From the NCBI GenBank assembly GCA_008694505.1, contig VZDJ01000047.1:3685717-3749716 (forward strand): a stretch of 64,000 nucleotides of DNA, written 5' to 3'. The notes under the pieces were generated by a model. It worked only from the letters and a program-made list of their open reading frames with translations, was not told the origin of the DNA and did no database searches. This DNA comes from Cyanoderma ruficeps (Eukaryota; Chordata; Aves; Passeriformes; Timaliidae). Of this stretch, positions 35,814-49,315 are shown piece by piece (positions within the stretch are counted from its first letter, which is position 1; every line of letters begins with the position of its first letter). Position numbers and translations under genes: made by a program.

Positions 35814-35976
35814 GGTCCGGAGGAAATTTTTTGGCCGCGAGTGGCTGAATCCGCGCTCTCAAAATAGAGAGCAAGTCAAGCAGCTTCTTCGGCAAGAGGC
35901 GGGCGGCGGGCGCGCACGCACCGCACACACACGCGCAGCGCGCAGAGACACACGCGCAGCCCGCACACATCCTCCG

Positions 35977-36027
35977 CGCACATCGCACATCGCACATCGC
36001 ATCACACATCGCACATCACACACATGC
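35977..36027. repeat. CGCACAT-type short tandem repeat upstream of SLITRK2
   Basis: Repeated CGCACAT units interspersed with CACACAT, preceded by CA/CG-rich dinucleotide sequence from about 35911 (CACACACGCGCAG-like). It lies just outside the CpG island on the upstream side. It gives rise to cysteine-rich chance ORFs on the minus strand. Confidence 0.8.
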
Positions 36028-36029
36028 AC

Positions 36030-39000
36030 AGCCTGGCTCCCGCAGCAGCGGTGCTGCAAATCCCCGCTCTGGCATCAGCATCGATTCCCCCGCTCCGCCT
36101 GGAGCAGCTCCCCTTCCCCAAACTGCCGTGCCCAGCTCTGCCCGGCACGTTTGGTGTTCTACACGTTCAGGGAAGTTCAACACTTGCCACCAAACCGGGC
36201 TGAGGGGCAGCGGCGGTGCCAAGCTCAAATCCCTACACCCTCTGGAATGCTCCCCCCGAGCACTGAGCAGCCAGATTTAACCACATCTGACCTTCCCAGG
36301 CTGGGTTAGTCCCACCGCCACACTGAAATGTTGAGGTGTAGCTGCCTTTAAAATGACCAAGGTGTTGGGTCTGGGCTGTTGTGACTTTGCTTAAGCTCCG
36401 TGCTCTGGGCACAGATCTGTGTGATGGGAAGGGATGGCTGCTCTTGATCTCTGCCTAAAGGTAAAACTTTGGGCTCACACCGCGGGGAGGGGACAAAAAA
36501 GGCGCTCCACAGGGAATTTTTAAAGTGCTAGCAGGGCAGGGTGCACTATTGCCAGAGCCTTACAAGGTACTGTACTCACTTTATTTAGCCTCCAGGATGT
36601 AAAGGTTTGCTGCCAAAAGAGTTTCTGGAATTGGCAAAAGTGGTACTGTCATCTTGTGGTGTTCTTTAGCCATTATGTATCGGAGCCCACATTTTAGGAG
36701 CAGCAGAAATCTGCTGTCTATTCTTATCTCTCTCTCGAGGCTGGAAAAGGTAACATCCTGCAGCAGCCAGCACTGATGCCTTTGCAGTGCTCCTGGACAG
36801 GAATAGTGCTGGAATTTGTGTTTGGGATTGAAGCAGTTGCAGCTTCCCTGCCTAAAATTTGGAGAGGTTGTGACAGGAGCAGGAGCATCCCACACTGGAG
36901 CACACTTCTGGTGTGGTGCTGTGTGAATTTCGACAAGACTGAGGCTCTGAAATGCGCTCAGAGCTGCTCCATTGGGTCTCTCTTTATCCAGTTTTAATTC
37001 AGGAGCAAAAATTGCTAAGATCAGGAAAGATGTGTGTTGCATATCTGCTGTTCTACAACACTAATACACCAGCAGGCAGATTATTATTCTGGGAGATTTT
37101 TTGCTTGTTTTCTGCTCTAAACATGAGGATATGGTGTTTGGAGAGCAAAATTGGACTAGTTACAGGCTGTAGCAAATCCTGTTTTCAGCTTTTTCTAACA
37201 CACTCTGGGGGCATGAGCCTAAAAAGTGAGGGTAAAAGAGACCCAGGTTGATTTTTTTTTGTTGTTTTGTTTTCAGAAGGGAGCATATTCACACACACCT
37301 GGCCCATACAGAGGCACAGAGAGGCTCCTGTAACCTCCCTCCAGCACATCTCACCTGAGCAGCCAGCTGTCACACCAAAAATGAAGGCACAGGTAAACCC
37401 AATGCACTTTCCCCTCGTCTCACAGCGTACATTTGTTTTGTGCCCACGAGTTCCAGCCAGGTGCAGCTTTCTGTTGAGCGAGGAATTGGCTTGTGAGGCA
37501 ACAAGCACTGTCCCACTCTCCTGTGTTTACTAATACGTGGGAAATGTGTTTGTGGCACTGCTGCTGCTGCCTGGGAAGGGAAGGCGTACTCATGGCATGC
37601 CTCAGCAGTAATTACCAGATCCATGTGGGATGGAAGGAACAGCATGTTAGGGGATTGCAACAGTAATAAGACACAGAGATGATACTGATTCTATTACACT
37701 GCAAATGCATGCATATAATAACCGTGGTTGTAGGAGGAGGAACAAGGATTTAAAAAAAAATATATAATAGCATCAGCTTTTTATTTAGGAACAAAGTCCT
37801 GATTTCTCAGCACGCCTGAAGTGTTTTATAATCCCTTCAATTAAAAACAGAGTATAAAAGGACAGCTTTTTTTTCCCTCCACCTGTTTTACTGCTTTTTT
37901 TATTTTATATGTTGAATGCAGGAGCATTTCCAGTCTATGACTATCTGGGAGCCTCCAGGGATGGAAGGCCAGGAGGTAGGTTGGTACAGCAGCCCGTGAG
38001 GGCTTGGGGAAACTCAAGGTTATGCCTGATCTGTAAGCATTGTGGAGGTCCCAAATATTTAGCTGTGTTCCCTCATGCTCCTTTTTTTTGTGCAAAGTTA
38101 TGAAGATTGAGTACAGATTCATAGATTATGAGGCTTAATAGAACCATTGTGGCTTTTGGATCTTGCATAACCCAAGCCATCAGCTAAATTGGAATTAATT
38201 CCTGTTCAAACTAGATCATACTTCACAGGAAAAAGAAAATAAAATGAAACCCAATAACATAGCCAGGCATATTTGAGCAACTGCCTATGGTGAAAATCTG
38301 CCATCGTGTTCGGTAAATTGGTTCAGTAAACCAATAGGTTTCATCCCCCACAGGTAAAAAATTGGGCTTTTTCTACAACTCTGCATCAAACTGTCTTCAG
38401 CTTGAAATGTTTATCCTTGTAATATCCTTGTCTGCTGGCTTAAGAGCCCTTAATTATCCCCTACCTCTTTCCCGTGGGGACACTCCCAGACTTCTGCAGA
38501 GCAAGGATGAACTGAATTCCTGCCTGGTGCCGGCCTTAACCTGCTTCAAACAGTCTGTGCTGCTCCACACACCAGCACAGCCCTTGGCTCCTGCACTGTC
38601 CTGAAGCCACCACTTTATCTGTCTGCTGGCAGGAGGAAAAAAAAGCCAGACCACAGCATGAGGCATAAGCACATAAAATTTGGCACAGATCATTACCCTT
38701 CCTGCCTAGTGCACATCATGCTGTTGTCCTTCTGGGAGAGTAAATATCAAGGAGCAGAAGAAGTCTGGAAAAATGTGGAGATGATTTTCTTTCTTCGCGT
38801 TGTATCTGCAGGTGGATGCTAAACACATCTTTATACATCTTTACCTTGAAGTTTTTCTGGCTTTGCTTCTCTGTATATAAATGAAGGAACAAACATATCC
38901 ACTAAGTCTTATGGAATAAAGGAATGAAGGCAGCAAGAAACAAAGCAAAAAACTCTGTGAATTGGATGGAGGGCAGGATACAGGTTTTACTGATCATTAG

Positions 39001-40567
39001 AATCTATTAAGGTAACCTGGATGCTGCTGGCCAGTAAAGAAGGGTTTGTTCATATAAAAGTAGAAGCCAACATTGATTTCTGTGAACACGACATGATGGC
39101 TGATGCAGTAAAACAGTGGGAATTTGTAAATTTAGGTATTTACTGATCTCATATGTTCCTCATCCTGTAATCCTGGACTGCATATGAGATGCCTACTCCA
39201 GGTAGGCCTTTAGGGTTCAGAGCTAATCATCACTGCCCTCCAACAAGTACCTTGTACTCTTGCTTTCTCCGTGTATATGTGTGTCTCTTTGTAGCAGGAG
39301 ATTTTCTACTTCCAGAAATACGTTTTTGGGGTCTTTCCTATACTGTAAAGTGGATTTTTGAGCCTCACTTAAAAGGAAATCTTAAGGAAATAAACAATTT
39401 CCAGATTTAGCATGCCGAGAGAGGCAGAGGGGGAAACCTTTGGGATGAAGCCTTGGTGGAGGGAGAGCTGCTGGATGAGGCAGTGTGAGGGCAGAGGGGC
39501 ACTCCAGGCTGGGTTTCCCTTTGCTGCCACTCAGTGATTGCCTGTGCCATCAGCTGGGAGGGGTTTCTCTGGGTTCCAGATGCAATTTTTAGCTCCATTT
39601 CTCCCAACCATGCAGACATATGGAGAGCTGGCCTACTTCAGAGCACTGTTCACTGACACTTCATGGCTACCTATTGGATAAATGGAACGATTTAATGAAC
39701 TGTGACTTAAAATCAGTGTGCTTTCTAACTCTTCCCTCAGTTTTTTGCTTCCTGCAAGGACTCAGACCTTGGCCAATTTTTGAGACCTGTTATCTAACTG
39801 CAACAGGGTTGTTTTGTTTTTTTTTCTGCAAGGAGACTTGGTCATGATTTGTTCCAATATATCTGGGGTAATCTGTTCTGTAACAGCACAGTGTGATTCT
39901 GCCCTGGTGGTACAAACTGCAGCAGCAGAACTACCAGCTTCTGATTTTTTGTGTCGTTAATCTTGACTGTCTCAAGGAGAGAATTTAGTGTGTTATAATG
40001 GCAGTAATATTGGTTTCAGCAGGAAACGTGACAGAGAAGCTGTTTGTCAGAAAACGCCCCTGGTACCCTGGGCTTTGGGGATACTGACAGACTCAACACT
40101 GTGCAATTAACAAAATTAGTTAAATTAGTTTAGATTTAGCCCAGCTTTGTTTCTTTCTTGCCTAAAAAAGAGCAAATATCCATTCCCCTACTACGCTCAC
40201 ACCTTTTATCACAGGACCCAGCGAAGCACTGTGAGACAATTAATATTTATGGATGTTTTCATCCTGTTCAGGAAAGCAGTAAGTCTGATCCAAAGCCCTT
40301 TGGTGTCAGTGGAAGGACTCCGACTGATTTCAGTGGGATTTGGATCAGATCTTTGAACAAATGCTTCGCTTCAAAGCCTGCACTTAGGTTTTATTGAGTG
40401 GTTTAAATATTTTTGGAAGTGCTTTGTTTCATCGTGTCACTGGGTCTTTTTTCTCTGATAGCAACAACGAGATGAATCTTCCTGATGATAGATATTCTGT
40501 GCTGGCATTGCTGAGCAACAAGAACAAAAAAAAGAAAAAAAAGAAAAAAAAGAAAAAAAAAAGAAAN

Positions 40568-40602
<35 letters not shown>

Positions 40603-41522
40603 AAAAAAAAGAAAAAAAAAGAGAGAGAGAAGTGTGGAGTTTTATTTATTTTCCCATCTTTAAAACAACAATGGATCTATTATTTATTGTGTTTCAAACG
40701 TGTGTCCACAGTAATTTCTACCGCTACCCTTTACAAGCACAATTTTTCAGATTTCCTCAGAGCCATAACCTATGTTTTACATACTGGGAATGTTTTTAAC
40801 TGGAAATGTGCCATCATGCAAGCACAAGGGCACACAAGTGGTTTCAGCGATTTGGAGAGTCTCGTTTAAATTCTTGTGTCTTCTTGCCTTCCTTCAGTGG
40901 ACAGGGGGGCTCATATTCAATGATGCAGTTGATGTATGGGCATGATGAACGTTCACTCTTGAAAGTCTGGTGAGCTGATGTGAGAAGTTTCTTCCCTTTA
41001 GTTTTTAGTGGCGCAAGAAACGTAACGAAATCTCTCCCTCTCGTCATTTTTACGGCAGTGAAGTTGAAAGGATACAGATTCCGCTGTGCTAATGACATAT
41101 CTAGAAACATGTGAGGAGCAGGAGCAATGGGTGAGATTCAGTCCTGGGCAGAGGGCCAGCCTAGAGTGATTCATCATGAAAGCCCCCAATTAAGACCTCA
41201 AAACAGGGCTTAAGTGAGGCTTCAGTGCCCTATGGCTCTCTGCAATAGTGGGAGAAAGTTCCTCCAAATGAATTATTCATCATAAATAATGCGTTCTATT
41301 AGTTTAGCCTATTTTTCTTGATTCCTTGAATTTATTTAATTGAAATTACTCACCAAATAATTTCTATGAATAATCATGGCCTGGGGATTATTTTTGAGCA
41401 GTTCACGGTGAGCATTTCATATTCCACATTCGGCATGAGGGCTGTGTCATTGAGTTGTCATTATGCACAGAGGTCACATAGTTCTGCTTTCGCTTCAGAA
41501 AAAATAAAAAAAAGAGATGAGA
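36030..41522. other. Intergenic DNA upstream of SLITRK2, no gene seen
   Basis: Falls quickly from CpG-island composition to AT-rich unique sequence. Open frames reach about 150 codons (36581-37042, minus) without recognisable domains. It contains the poly-A tract at 40525-40632. A CA-rich stretch lies near 37290. No exon-like feature supported by splice sites was identified. Confidence 0.7.
40525..40632. repeat. Imperfect poly-A (AAAAAAG)n tract with an N, ending in (GA)n
   Basis: About 108 bp of A interrupted by single G residues at regular intervals, with an N at 40567, then GAGAGAGAGA. It encodes only lysine/arginine runs and is not a gene. The true length is uncertain because of the N. 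Confidence 0.92.
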
Positions 41523-41755
41523 AGAAAAGAAACAGCATTTTTTACAGACTCCCATGTGTCTCCAAAAATTCCTTCCATTAAGTTCATTCCATGGGATGAG
41601 TAGAAAAGAAGCAGCATTTTTTCTGATTCCTTGTGTCCTCAAAAATTCCTTCCATTAAGTTCATTCCATCGGAAGAGTAGAAAAGAAGCAGCATTTTTTC
41701 AGACTCCTTGTATCCCCAAAAATTCCTTCCATTAAATTAATTCAGTGAGATGAAT
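41523..41755. repeat. Minisatellite, about three copies of a 77-79 bp unit
   Basis: AGAAAAGAAGCAGCATTTTTT begins units at 41523 (with AAACAGC), 41602 and 41679. Each unit continues with a GACTCC/TGATTCC block and AAAAATTCCTTCCATTAA. Spacings are 79 and 77 bp. The copies are highly similar, so amplification is recent; the last unit decays into AT-rich sequence. Confidence 0.9.
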
Positions 41756-44700
41756 TTATTTATTTTTTTGTTTGTTTATTTATTCTCAGCACCTGCTGAG
41801 AGCAAATCTTTTGCTTCCCTTTGCTTCCAGGTGTAACCTGTCGCTTTGCTTTATTAAATTGCCTTTGTCTTGACCCACAGGTTTTCCCAAGGATAAAAAA
41901 AAAGTTAATTCTCTGAGAATTAAATGCTTCAATTTTTGAGTAAAAAAAAAACAAACAAAAAAACCTGATTTTCTGCAGCCTTTTCCACATCACTCTAGCC
42001 AGAAACTTTGCTGTCTCTGAGCAGTAATAATTTACCTGAAAAATACCCCGCAATATTTGTCTTGTGGAGGCTGGCTGTACACATGCTGACTTTGAAGCAT
42101 GATGTATAACTGCAAGTGGCATGAAAAGAAATTGATGAGACAATTAGAACTTGAGAGAGAATGGTGGCTGCATTAATTTGTCGGGGAGAATCACTTAAAA
42201 AGTATTTCAAATTCCACAGAAACCTTAACATTTATTTGGCGTCTGAAGTAGCTCCCTGAGTTTTTTATTGCACAAAGCACAACATAAATATACATAAAAT
42301 CCTGACCTAGACTCCAGCCACAGACAAATCTCCCTCTGGCTTCATGGGACCAGGATTCCAGTTGACTTCTGCCCTGGGGAGTTACGCACAAACACACAAA
42401 TCTGGAGTATCTGGTAGGACATTTTATGGTGAGGTGGAGGTGCTTGGGTAGAAAATAAGCATCCTCAGAATCTCCTCTGCTATTGACAGTGGTCAAACTC
42501 TGATGCTGCTTAAAACTGCTTGATGTCAAAACTTTTAAAATTTACTGTTTACCTGGCCTTGGAGCTGCTTGCCTGGCTGTCCTCAGAACCATCTCTAGCT
42601 TGATAAACTCATTCCAAAGCAAACCAGAAATATGCCCAACTAACTGACAGGACGGTAGGAAAGGGAAGGAATCAGTTAGAATAATACTTTAAATGCTTTA
42701 TTGCAGTCGTTGGGTTCTGGATGCTGGAGATATTTACTCAACTGCTTTCCAGCCCAAATGCCAGCGGGTTGTAGGGGACACCTGAATCTCTGGAATTGTC
42801 AGTGGATGGGTGTGACCTTGTTCTTTGTGTGGTGTCTTTCCAGCCCATGAGATTCCGTGTGAGGTGGAACAGCTGTGGCCTCAATAGAAGGTGTGTGTGT
42901 GCATTCCATCGCTCTTGTGGCATTTCCAAAGCCAATAGGAATGTTTGAACCACTGCCCACCCTTTATATGGCCCCTTTTTTTATTATCTATTAGTCTTTT
43001 TTTCCTGTAAAGCAATAAAATCCTTTGCACAGCAGGAGAATTTTATGTCCACTGTGTGCCTGAGCAGCAAGTAAAGCTGGGAGGAGAAGGGGAGAGCTCA
43101 GTTAGCCTTGGTAATCAACTGTGGCCTGGAATCTGGAAAATCCATTTGTACACATATTTGCTCAGAGTGTTTTTGCTTTACAACCACTACACTGGTAAGA
43201 ATTTGAGCTTTCTGGTTAGAAATATTGTTGCTTTTGCAGACAGAAGTGCTTGGATTTATTGTTTCTGGCTGGTGCTACACATGCACTTAGAATTCTATAG
43301 AGCTGAGGTCCCTCCTTTGCATAGATTTACTTATGTCCAGTGGTTCAGATCATCTCAAATATAAGCCCTTCAATATCTTCCTTTTTAGAGATGTGTTTTT
43401 CAGAAGCCTCTCTTGCCTTATGACAACTACTTTTGTCTTTTGGTAACTTTTGTTGTACTGACACAAATATCTAAATTGTCTTTTCTTTTGGCAGAATACT
43501 TAAACAATAGCAGCTAACAGGTGTCACTCAGCAAATCACAGCTCACGCTGTGCCTGTAGCAGTACTGGGCATTGCACCTACGAATTTCTCACCCCAAAAA
43601 AGATTTTTAGTTGTTATATTTTTTTTTTAATCCTTTCTGCTGTTAAAATTTGTATTCGGTATTAGTATTTTGATGCTGCAGGAACATCTGATAGCACGAG
43701 TCATGAACCAGCCCTCATTGTCGCATTCTTAGCTGTTTTGCTTATCTCTTTTTTTTTCCTCAGGAGTGGAAATATAGCTGTGAGGAGGGGGGTCATATCA
43801 TTTTTGTTCCATACCTTAAGAGCTTTAGTAATGTGAAGGCTCAGCTCTGGAATTATAACCGTGTGGGATGCTGCGTGCACGAGCAGAGTGACAGACCTCG
43901 CCAGGTAGCTCACAATGATGCATTGAGAATGTTGCTGTTTTTTTTTAAACTGAATGTGGGCATAAAAAGATGCACCTGTCTCTGAAAGGTAGCTACAATT
44001 AGATTGACAACTTGTATGCCAGGCTTCTTGTTGGTGTCATCTGAAATCGCTGAAATGCAGCGTTGCCACTCCCTCCCTTCTTCCATTCCCTGAAAACGAG
44101 GCTTCTACTGGAAATGCTGACGAGACCCCGATCATTTGAGATGACACCATGCACAGCTTTAAATACTGGTTATAAATGTTAATGCGTTATCTGAATGATA
44201 TTTTTTCCACATGTAGGCAGCTCAGGATAGAGCCTCGGTAATAAATTTAACGAGTTTGGGGGGAAGGCGCGGTATGCTTATGTGAGTATTATAATGATTG
44301 GCATTTTTGCAAACAGCATATGATAAGTGGTACAATTTTATTTTCAAAGTTTAATCAATAGAGAGCTCTTTGATGTTGCCATGTACTTTGCAAATAGATG
44401 CTTCCTTGGGATGACAGCAAAACAACTTCTGTTTCGTGGTGTGTTTACGCTTAGGGTCTAATCAATCTTGCTTTGGTGATTGTCATAGATTTTGATTTTC
44501 CAAAAATTAAATAGGGGCTATAAAATAATTATGCTTCATGGTGGCATCCTCTCGCTGCTAGCCTGGGTCATCTGGCTTCAGAAATGTTGGAAAGGACGCA
44601 AAGTCCATCACTGTGCCAATTACAAGAGCATGGGCTGCGTACCACTTTGTTCTCATTTATTGTAAACCCATACCAGCTCTTGTAGAGGAAATTCAGGTGG

Positions 44701-47700
44701 ATCTTCAAGAGCTTAAGAAGGACTTCATGAGTGTATTGTGTTAGCTTTTGGGAATGAATTTCCTGACAGATAAGAGGAGGCAGAAATGACCCCCACATTA
44801 CACTGCAGCTTCCCCTGTAATCTAGATCCACGTGAGTTGCAGAAGGGGCTGAAGCTCCTTCTATGTAATCTAAAGTAAACCAAATCCCCCAAAACAATCC
44901 AAACCCCCCCAGAGTGGCTCTTTCAGTGAGCCCCAGCACCAGCACTGGAGCTCTTCAGGGAGCCTGAGAGGAGCAGAGCATCCTTGGCCTTTCTGTGGGA
45001 CATTTCAAACCAGCACAGGGGGTTTTGTGGGATTCCCACTGCTCTGGGTGAGCTTTGTCCTTGCTGAGCCCGGTGGGCTGTGTCTCTTTAGCTCTTGGAA
45101 ACAACAGCAGCCCTGGAAAGATGAGGCTGGAAGATCATTCCAGAAGCATTTGAAGGCTCACAGGGAGCTGTGGTGCCAGCCCAGCTTGTCCTCTCTTTTG
45201 CAGCAGATATTCCTGCCGGCCCCACAGGACCAGTCCCAGGGAAGCCTGCTTGGAACAGCACCAAGGATTTATTGGCTGTGGGAGCAGAAGGACACACACC
45301 ACAAACTCGGAGATAACCTTTGGCAGGGAATCTTCTCTGTCACTTTCATCCTCTCTGATAAAAAATATAGTAACTGGTAGGTGTTTGGGAAGGGAGGAAG
45401 TTTCAGGTGATTTAACCTGAATGTAGCAGAGTGCCACGAGCACTGAGGCAGAACCTGCAGAGATGGCAGTGGGAGATCTGTGCCAGGCACCACTGCAGGG
45501 AATGACCCAGTCGGATCCTGATCTCAGCACAGAAATTCCTCCAGAGCCACGAGGGCTTTTGGCAGCCTGACAGCAGGGTAAGGCCAGGGTGGGTCTGTGC
45601 TCTGCATACCTGATGAGTTGTGGATGCCTGTGGAAAAAAAAAATAAAAATTGGTCTTTTAGTATTTATTTTTAACGCTTCTTGCTTGTAACAAGAAGACA
45701 CTGGCTCAACATCAAGGTATTGGAGCTTCAGCTGGAGTTCCACTTACGCTGGTACAAAGATCCATGAGAATGTCCTAGAGAGAGAAAAGTGGTTTCGCTC
45801 CTTTTTATACCATTTTGTTTGGTGATATAAGGACGTCTGCGCAGATATACGCGTGTGAGCGTGTACCTCTGTTTGTTTAAATGAGAAATGTTTGCTTTTC
45901 TGTCCCCTAACCCACACCAATCGCTGTGCTGCCCGTGTCAATGTGCTGCAGTGGCTGATTCTTTTGCATTCTTTGTGCTCTCTTTGCTCATGCTGAACAG
46001 CAGCTGACACTTTCATTGGGATGGCTGAGCTCAGTGCATTTGCCTTTGGAATTGGACACTTTTCAGTGCAAAGAGAGGGTACCACAGGCTGACTCCACTG
46101 CCTTTATCCTCCATCAAAACTCCATTAAATCAGACCTATAGTTTGGGACAAGGGGCATTCTCCTTGTACTGAAATCCATGGGAAAGGCTGGAGACTCCGT
46201 TTTTAAGGTTAATTAAATTAATTCCTGAAAAGAATTAACTGGAATTGTTTTCTCTAAATATTTTTTCTACTATTTTTAAAAATCTTTTTAATTACCTTCA
46301 TCTTTGTTGGCATATTCAGATACGCTTTTCCCTTTATAGGAGAAAAATTTACATCCTTTTGAATTTATTAAAAGCTGTTTTGATAGACAGATTCTAATTC
46401 TCATTTTTTAAAAAAGGAGCATAGTGCTTGACATTTTGTTAAAATTTAGGTATCAGATATTACTATATATTAATGTGAGTCATACAGTTAATCTTTATTT
46501 TTGTTTAACTGACTGCTAACACGGTTCACTGCTTGAGCACTAAATGTGAATTTGGTTTTCAGATGGCTACACTGTGTTTGGAAAATAAAGGAACAAATAG
46601 TTTAGGGCATGACCTTTCAAAAATCCTTTGGTGGGGGTGGAAGTTACAGAAACCATTTTCTAATTTTCAGGTTCCCATAATGAATCTGCTGCGGACCCTA
46701 CTGTTGATTCAGAAAGGTAAATACTCTCCTTTTCAACTCCCTTTGGAAAGTTGCTTTTGGCTGCATGAAAAGATGTTCCTGTGTCAATATGATAAGGACA
46801 GTTAAGTGAGCTGACTGTGGACCAGCACAAAAACCCCTTTATGCCCTTAAAGAGGGTTCCCAAACCTGCCCAACACTGCCACAGAGGAAGTCTCCTTGTA
46901 GAAGATCAGTCAAGGTTTGAGGCTGGAGTCAGTCTCATAACTTTCTTCTTTTTGTTACTGAAAATAGAGCTATTTATCATGCTTACCCTTCAGTGTCAAT
47001 ATACTTGAAGAATGGAATGTGTTGTAGGAGGGAGGAGGGAGATATCTTCTTGTTCTTTTACTCAATTTTAGATGGATTGATTTTGCAGGGGAGTAAATTT
47101 GTATTTGTAGTCCTCCCTCCCCATTCCAGGTTTCCGTGTGTTGCGTTTCACTTCCAGCCCTTTCTCCCACATCCCTTCAGAAAATAACTGGGCTCTCAGT
47201 TATTTTGGGTAAAAACTCAATTCTCTTAACCCTTAGCAATAATCCAGGCAGGAGGGGGGTTTGTGCACGTTCAAGAAAGGCCCTGTAATTTCAGCATAAT
47301 AACAGGGCTCTTCTCATTCTAATTCTAATGACATTCCTTGCTCCTTGTTACATTAAAGAAGTTTTCTGTGACTTTTTTGCTGTTGCTCTACAACACACTT
47401 CAGTCACGAAATGGCAACGTTCTCCATGGATCGCAGGATTTTCTTCTTGATACTTTTCTTCTGTTCTTACAATCTCTTCTCCTCATAGCTCTGGCTCTTG
47501 GTTTTATATCTGTTGTACTGAAAGTAAAAAGCTTGGAAAGAGTAAGAATGGGCAGAGACTGACAAGGTAGGCTTCTGATCAACCGTGTCACACCAAAAAA
47601 TATTAATAAGAAATAGTAGCCAGACTGGAAGAGGCACAGAGGAGGGACTGCTGTGGGAATGCTGAAGAAAAGTGGGGTAAACTCCAGTTTTAGAGGTGGT

Positions 47701-49315
47701 TTGGAGATCTCACTCTCCTGTCATGACTGATCCCTTGGAGATGCTGGATGAATGAAGCCACACAGTCAGTCAAGCTTAGCTTCAGAAATTATTGGGACCA
47801 TCACTGGATCTGGGAGTTTTGCTTGTCCATCCCACTCTTATGAAATACACTGAGGCATTTCACACCTGCTGGCACCCAAGAGTTCTTCACCACAGCCTCA
47901 TTTGACTTCAGGCACCCAGGAACATCTGGAGAGTCACTGATTTCAGCCAGCTTGCAGAACAGCCTCAAATCTTGGCATTCCTGCTCTCGTGGCTTTGTGG
48001 CGCTGCAGTGTCAGAGCAAGCAGGAATCAGTTGACACAAACAGGCACAAACAGATTAACTGGAGGTACAGAGCAGTGAGGTACGATTGTTCACAGTTAAC
48101 TGGTGAATTTTAACGGGAGCTGAGCCATGGATTCTCCCCCTGTGGCTTTGGAATCGCCAGCAAAACAAAGTGTGGGTTTATTTGACATTCAATGCAGAAC
48201 TACATTTGGTTTCTGTGCCCAGGAACCTTGACAATGGCTCAGGAGCCCCTTGCTCTGAGCAGGGAAAACACAGAGTAGGGTGGTCATTGCTCCAAGTGTA
48301 ACTATCCACTGAAACCGTTTCCTTGATGGCACGGGTAGCAGAGCACAAAAGCACAAAGCCAATCTCCTTTGAAAGATAATTTGTTTCTGCTGATGTTGGA
48401 AGACGAATTGGTTGGTTGTTGTTTGGATTCCTGACAAAGGGGTGTCTGATAATGAGCTGCTTTTAAGTGAACAGAGTCAAGATGCTTTCTGTGACTGCTT
48501 AGAGTCAGAAGAAAGCTGCACTAACAGACCTCAGCAAGTTCTGGACGTAAAGCCATCCTTTCCTGGCACCTCCTGAAAGCAGGATTTTACCTTTGCTAAG
48601 TGGCAAAGTGCCACCTGAGCAGACTAGATGAGGTAGTAGACAAATACTGTGGCTGGGTTCATCCGAAGTGTTTGTTGAGGTCAAATCTCCTGGAATGCAG
48701 CAGAACAGAGGTGCTGTGTCCTGGGTTTCTGAGGCTGTCACCTGCTAATTGGATAGACTGTCTCTGCCTTAGTGCTGATCAGAGTTAATGCCCAAGATCA
48801 AAAGATAGCTCAATGAAGATAAATTTGCAGCACGAGAGAATTTGTCTTGCATTTAAGTTACTGAAATACAGAATAAGCAGAGCACTGGTATTATGTAGGT
48901 GTGTGTAAGAGGGTCGTGAGACAAGATCCTGAGGCACTCATGGAATCTGAGCAGTTGGACATAGGGTTTAAAGAAAATTAAGTGTCCTAATTTGTGTTTG
49001 AAGTTATAAGCTCTTCCCAATATATTAACATTCCTCCCTAAAATTCTCTAGAAATGGTCCCACATCCCTAGAACATACCGTAGGACTTTGTGATTGCTGT
49101 GGAACCTTTCCTCTGAGAAGAGATAGGTTCGATGGACAAGTAAAATACCTTTTACTAACCAACAGAATAATTAACAAGAAAACCATTAACCAACTAGAGG
49201 TTGCCTTCGAGGTTTGTAGAAACTGTAGAGAGGACAGCATGAGGCCATGATAAAGAGCCTTCTGAACTTTTGTGGTGTCACTCTGTGTGCCATGAGCATC
49301 CCAACCACCCTCAGT
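41756..49315. other. Intergenic DNA, no gene seen
   Basis: Begins with an ATTT/GTTT-rich stretch after the minisatellite. A GC-richer patch at 44930-45600 carries a 202-codon minus-strand frame (45135-45743) with no domain, no matching splice context and a shadow frame on the other strand; I do not call it a gene. One candidate conserved element (44100-44560) is listed separately. Confidence 0.7.
44100..44560. promoter_or_regulatory. Candidate conserved noncoding element upstream of SLITRK2
   Basis: Unique sequence about 9 kb upstream of the SLITRK2 promoter with GATCATTTGAGATGACACC, TTAATGCGTTATC, GTTTAATCAATAG, GTCTAATCAATC and AAATAATTATGC. It retains several CpGs (GGCGCGG, TTTCGTGG). The mixture of TAATCAAT-type PBX/HOX cores suggests a developmental enhancer. 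Confidence 0.3.

Larger units (their letters stand above)
34900..35830 (-). promoter_or_regulatory. SLITRK2: CpG-island promoter and 5' UTR region of SLITRK2
   Basis: Abrupt change from AT-rich flanks to very GC-rich sequence dense in CpG, immediately upstream of the SLITRK2 start. No TATA box is seen on the minus strand. It contains a CRE palindrome, a GC box, RE1-like half-sites, two candidate splice donors and a C-rich tandem repeat. CpG islands at the 5' end are usual for developmental neuronal genes. The transcription start cannot be placed from sequence alone. Long open frames on both strands here reflect a lack of AT-rich stop codons. Confidence 0.8.

Noticed and set aside
34948..36309. 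453-codon plus-strand open frame antisense to the SLITRK2 5' region
   Set aside because: It lies in the CpG island, where AT-rich stop codons are rare. Its translation is low-complexity Pro/Arg/Ala/Ser with no domain, several other frames are open over the same DNA, and it runs into the CACAT repeat.
40394..40663. Lysine-rich open frame
   Set aside because: It is produced entirely by the poly-A/G microsatellite and contains an N.
45135..45743. 202-codon minus-strand open frame
   Set aside because: No domain, signal peptide or repeat pattern is recognisable. The region is locally GC-rich with open frames on both strands, and nothing resembles splice or promoter context.
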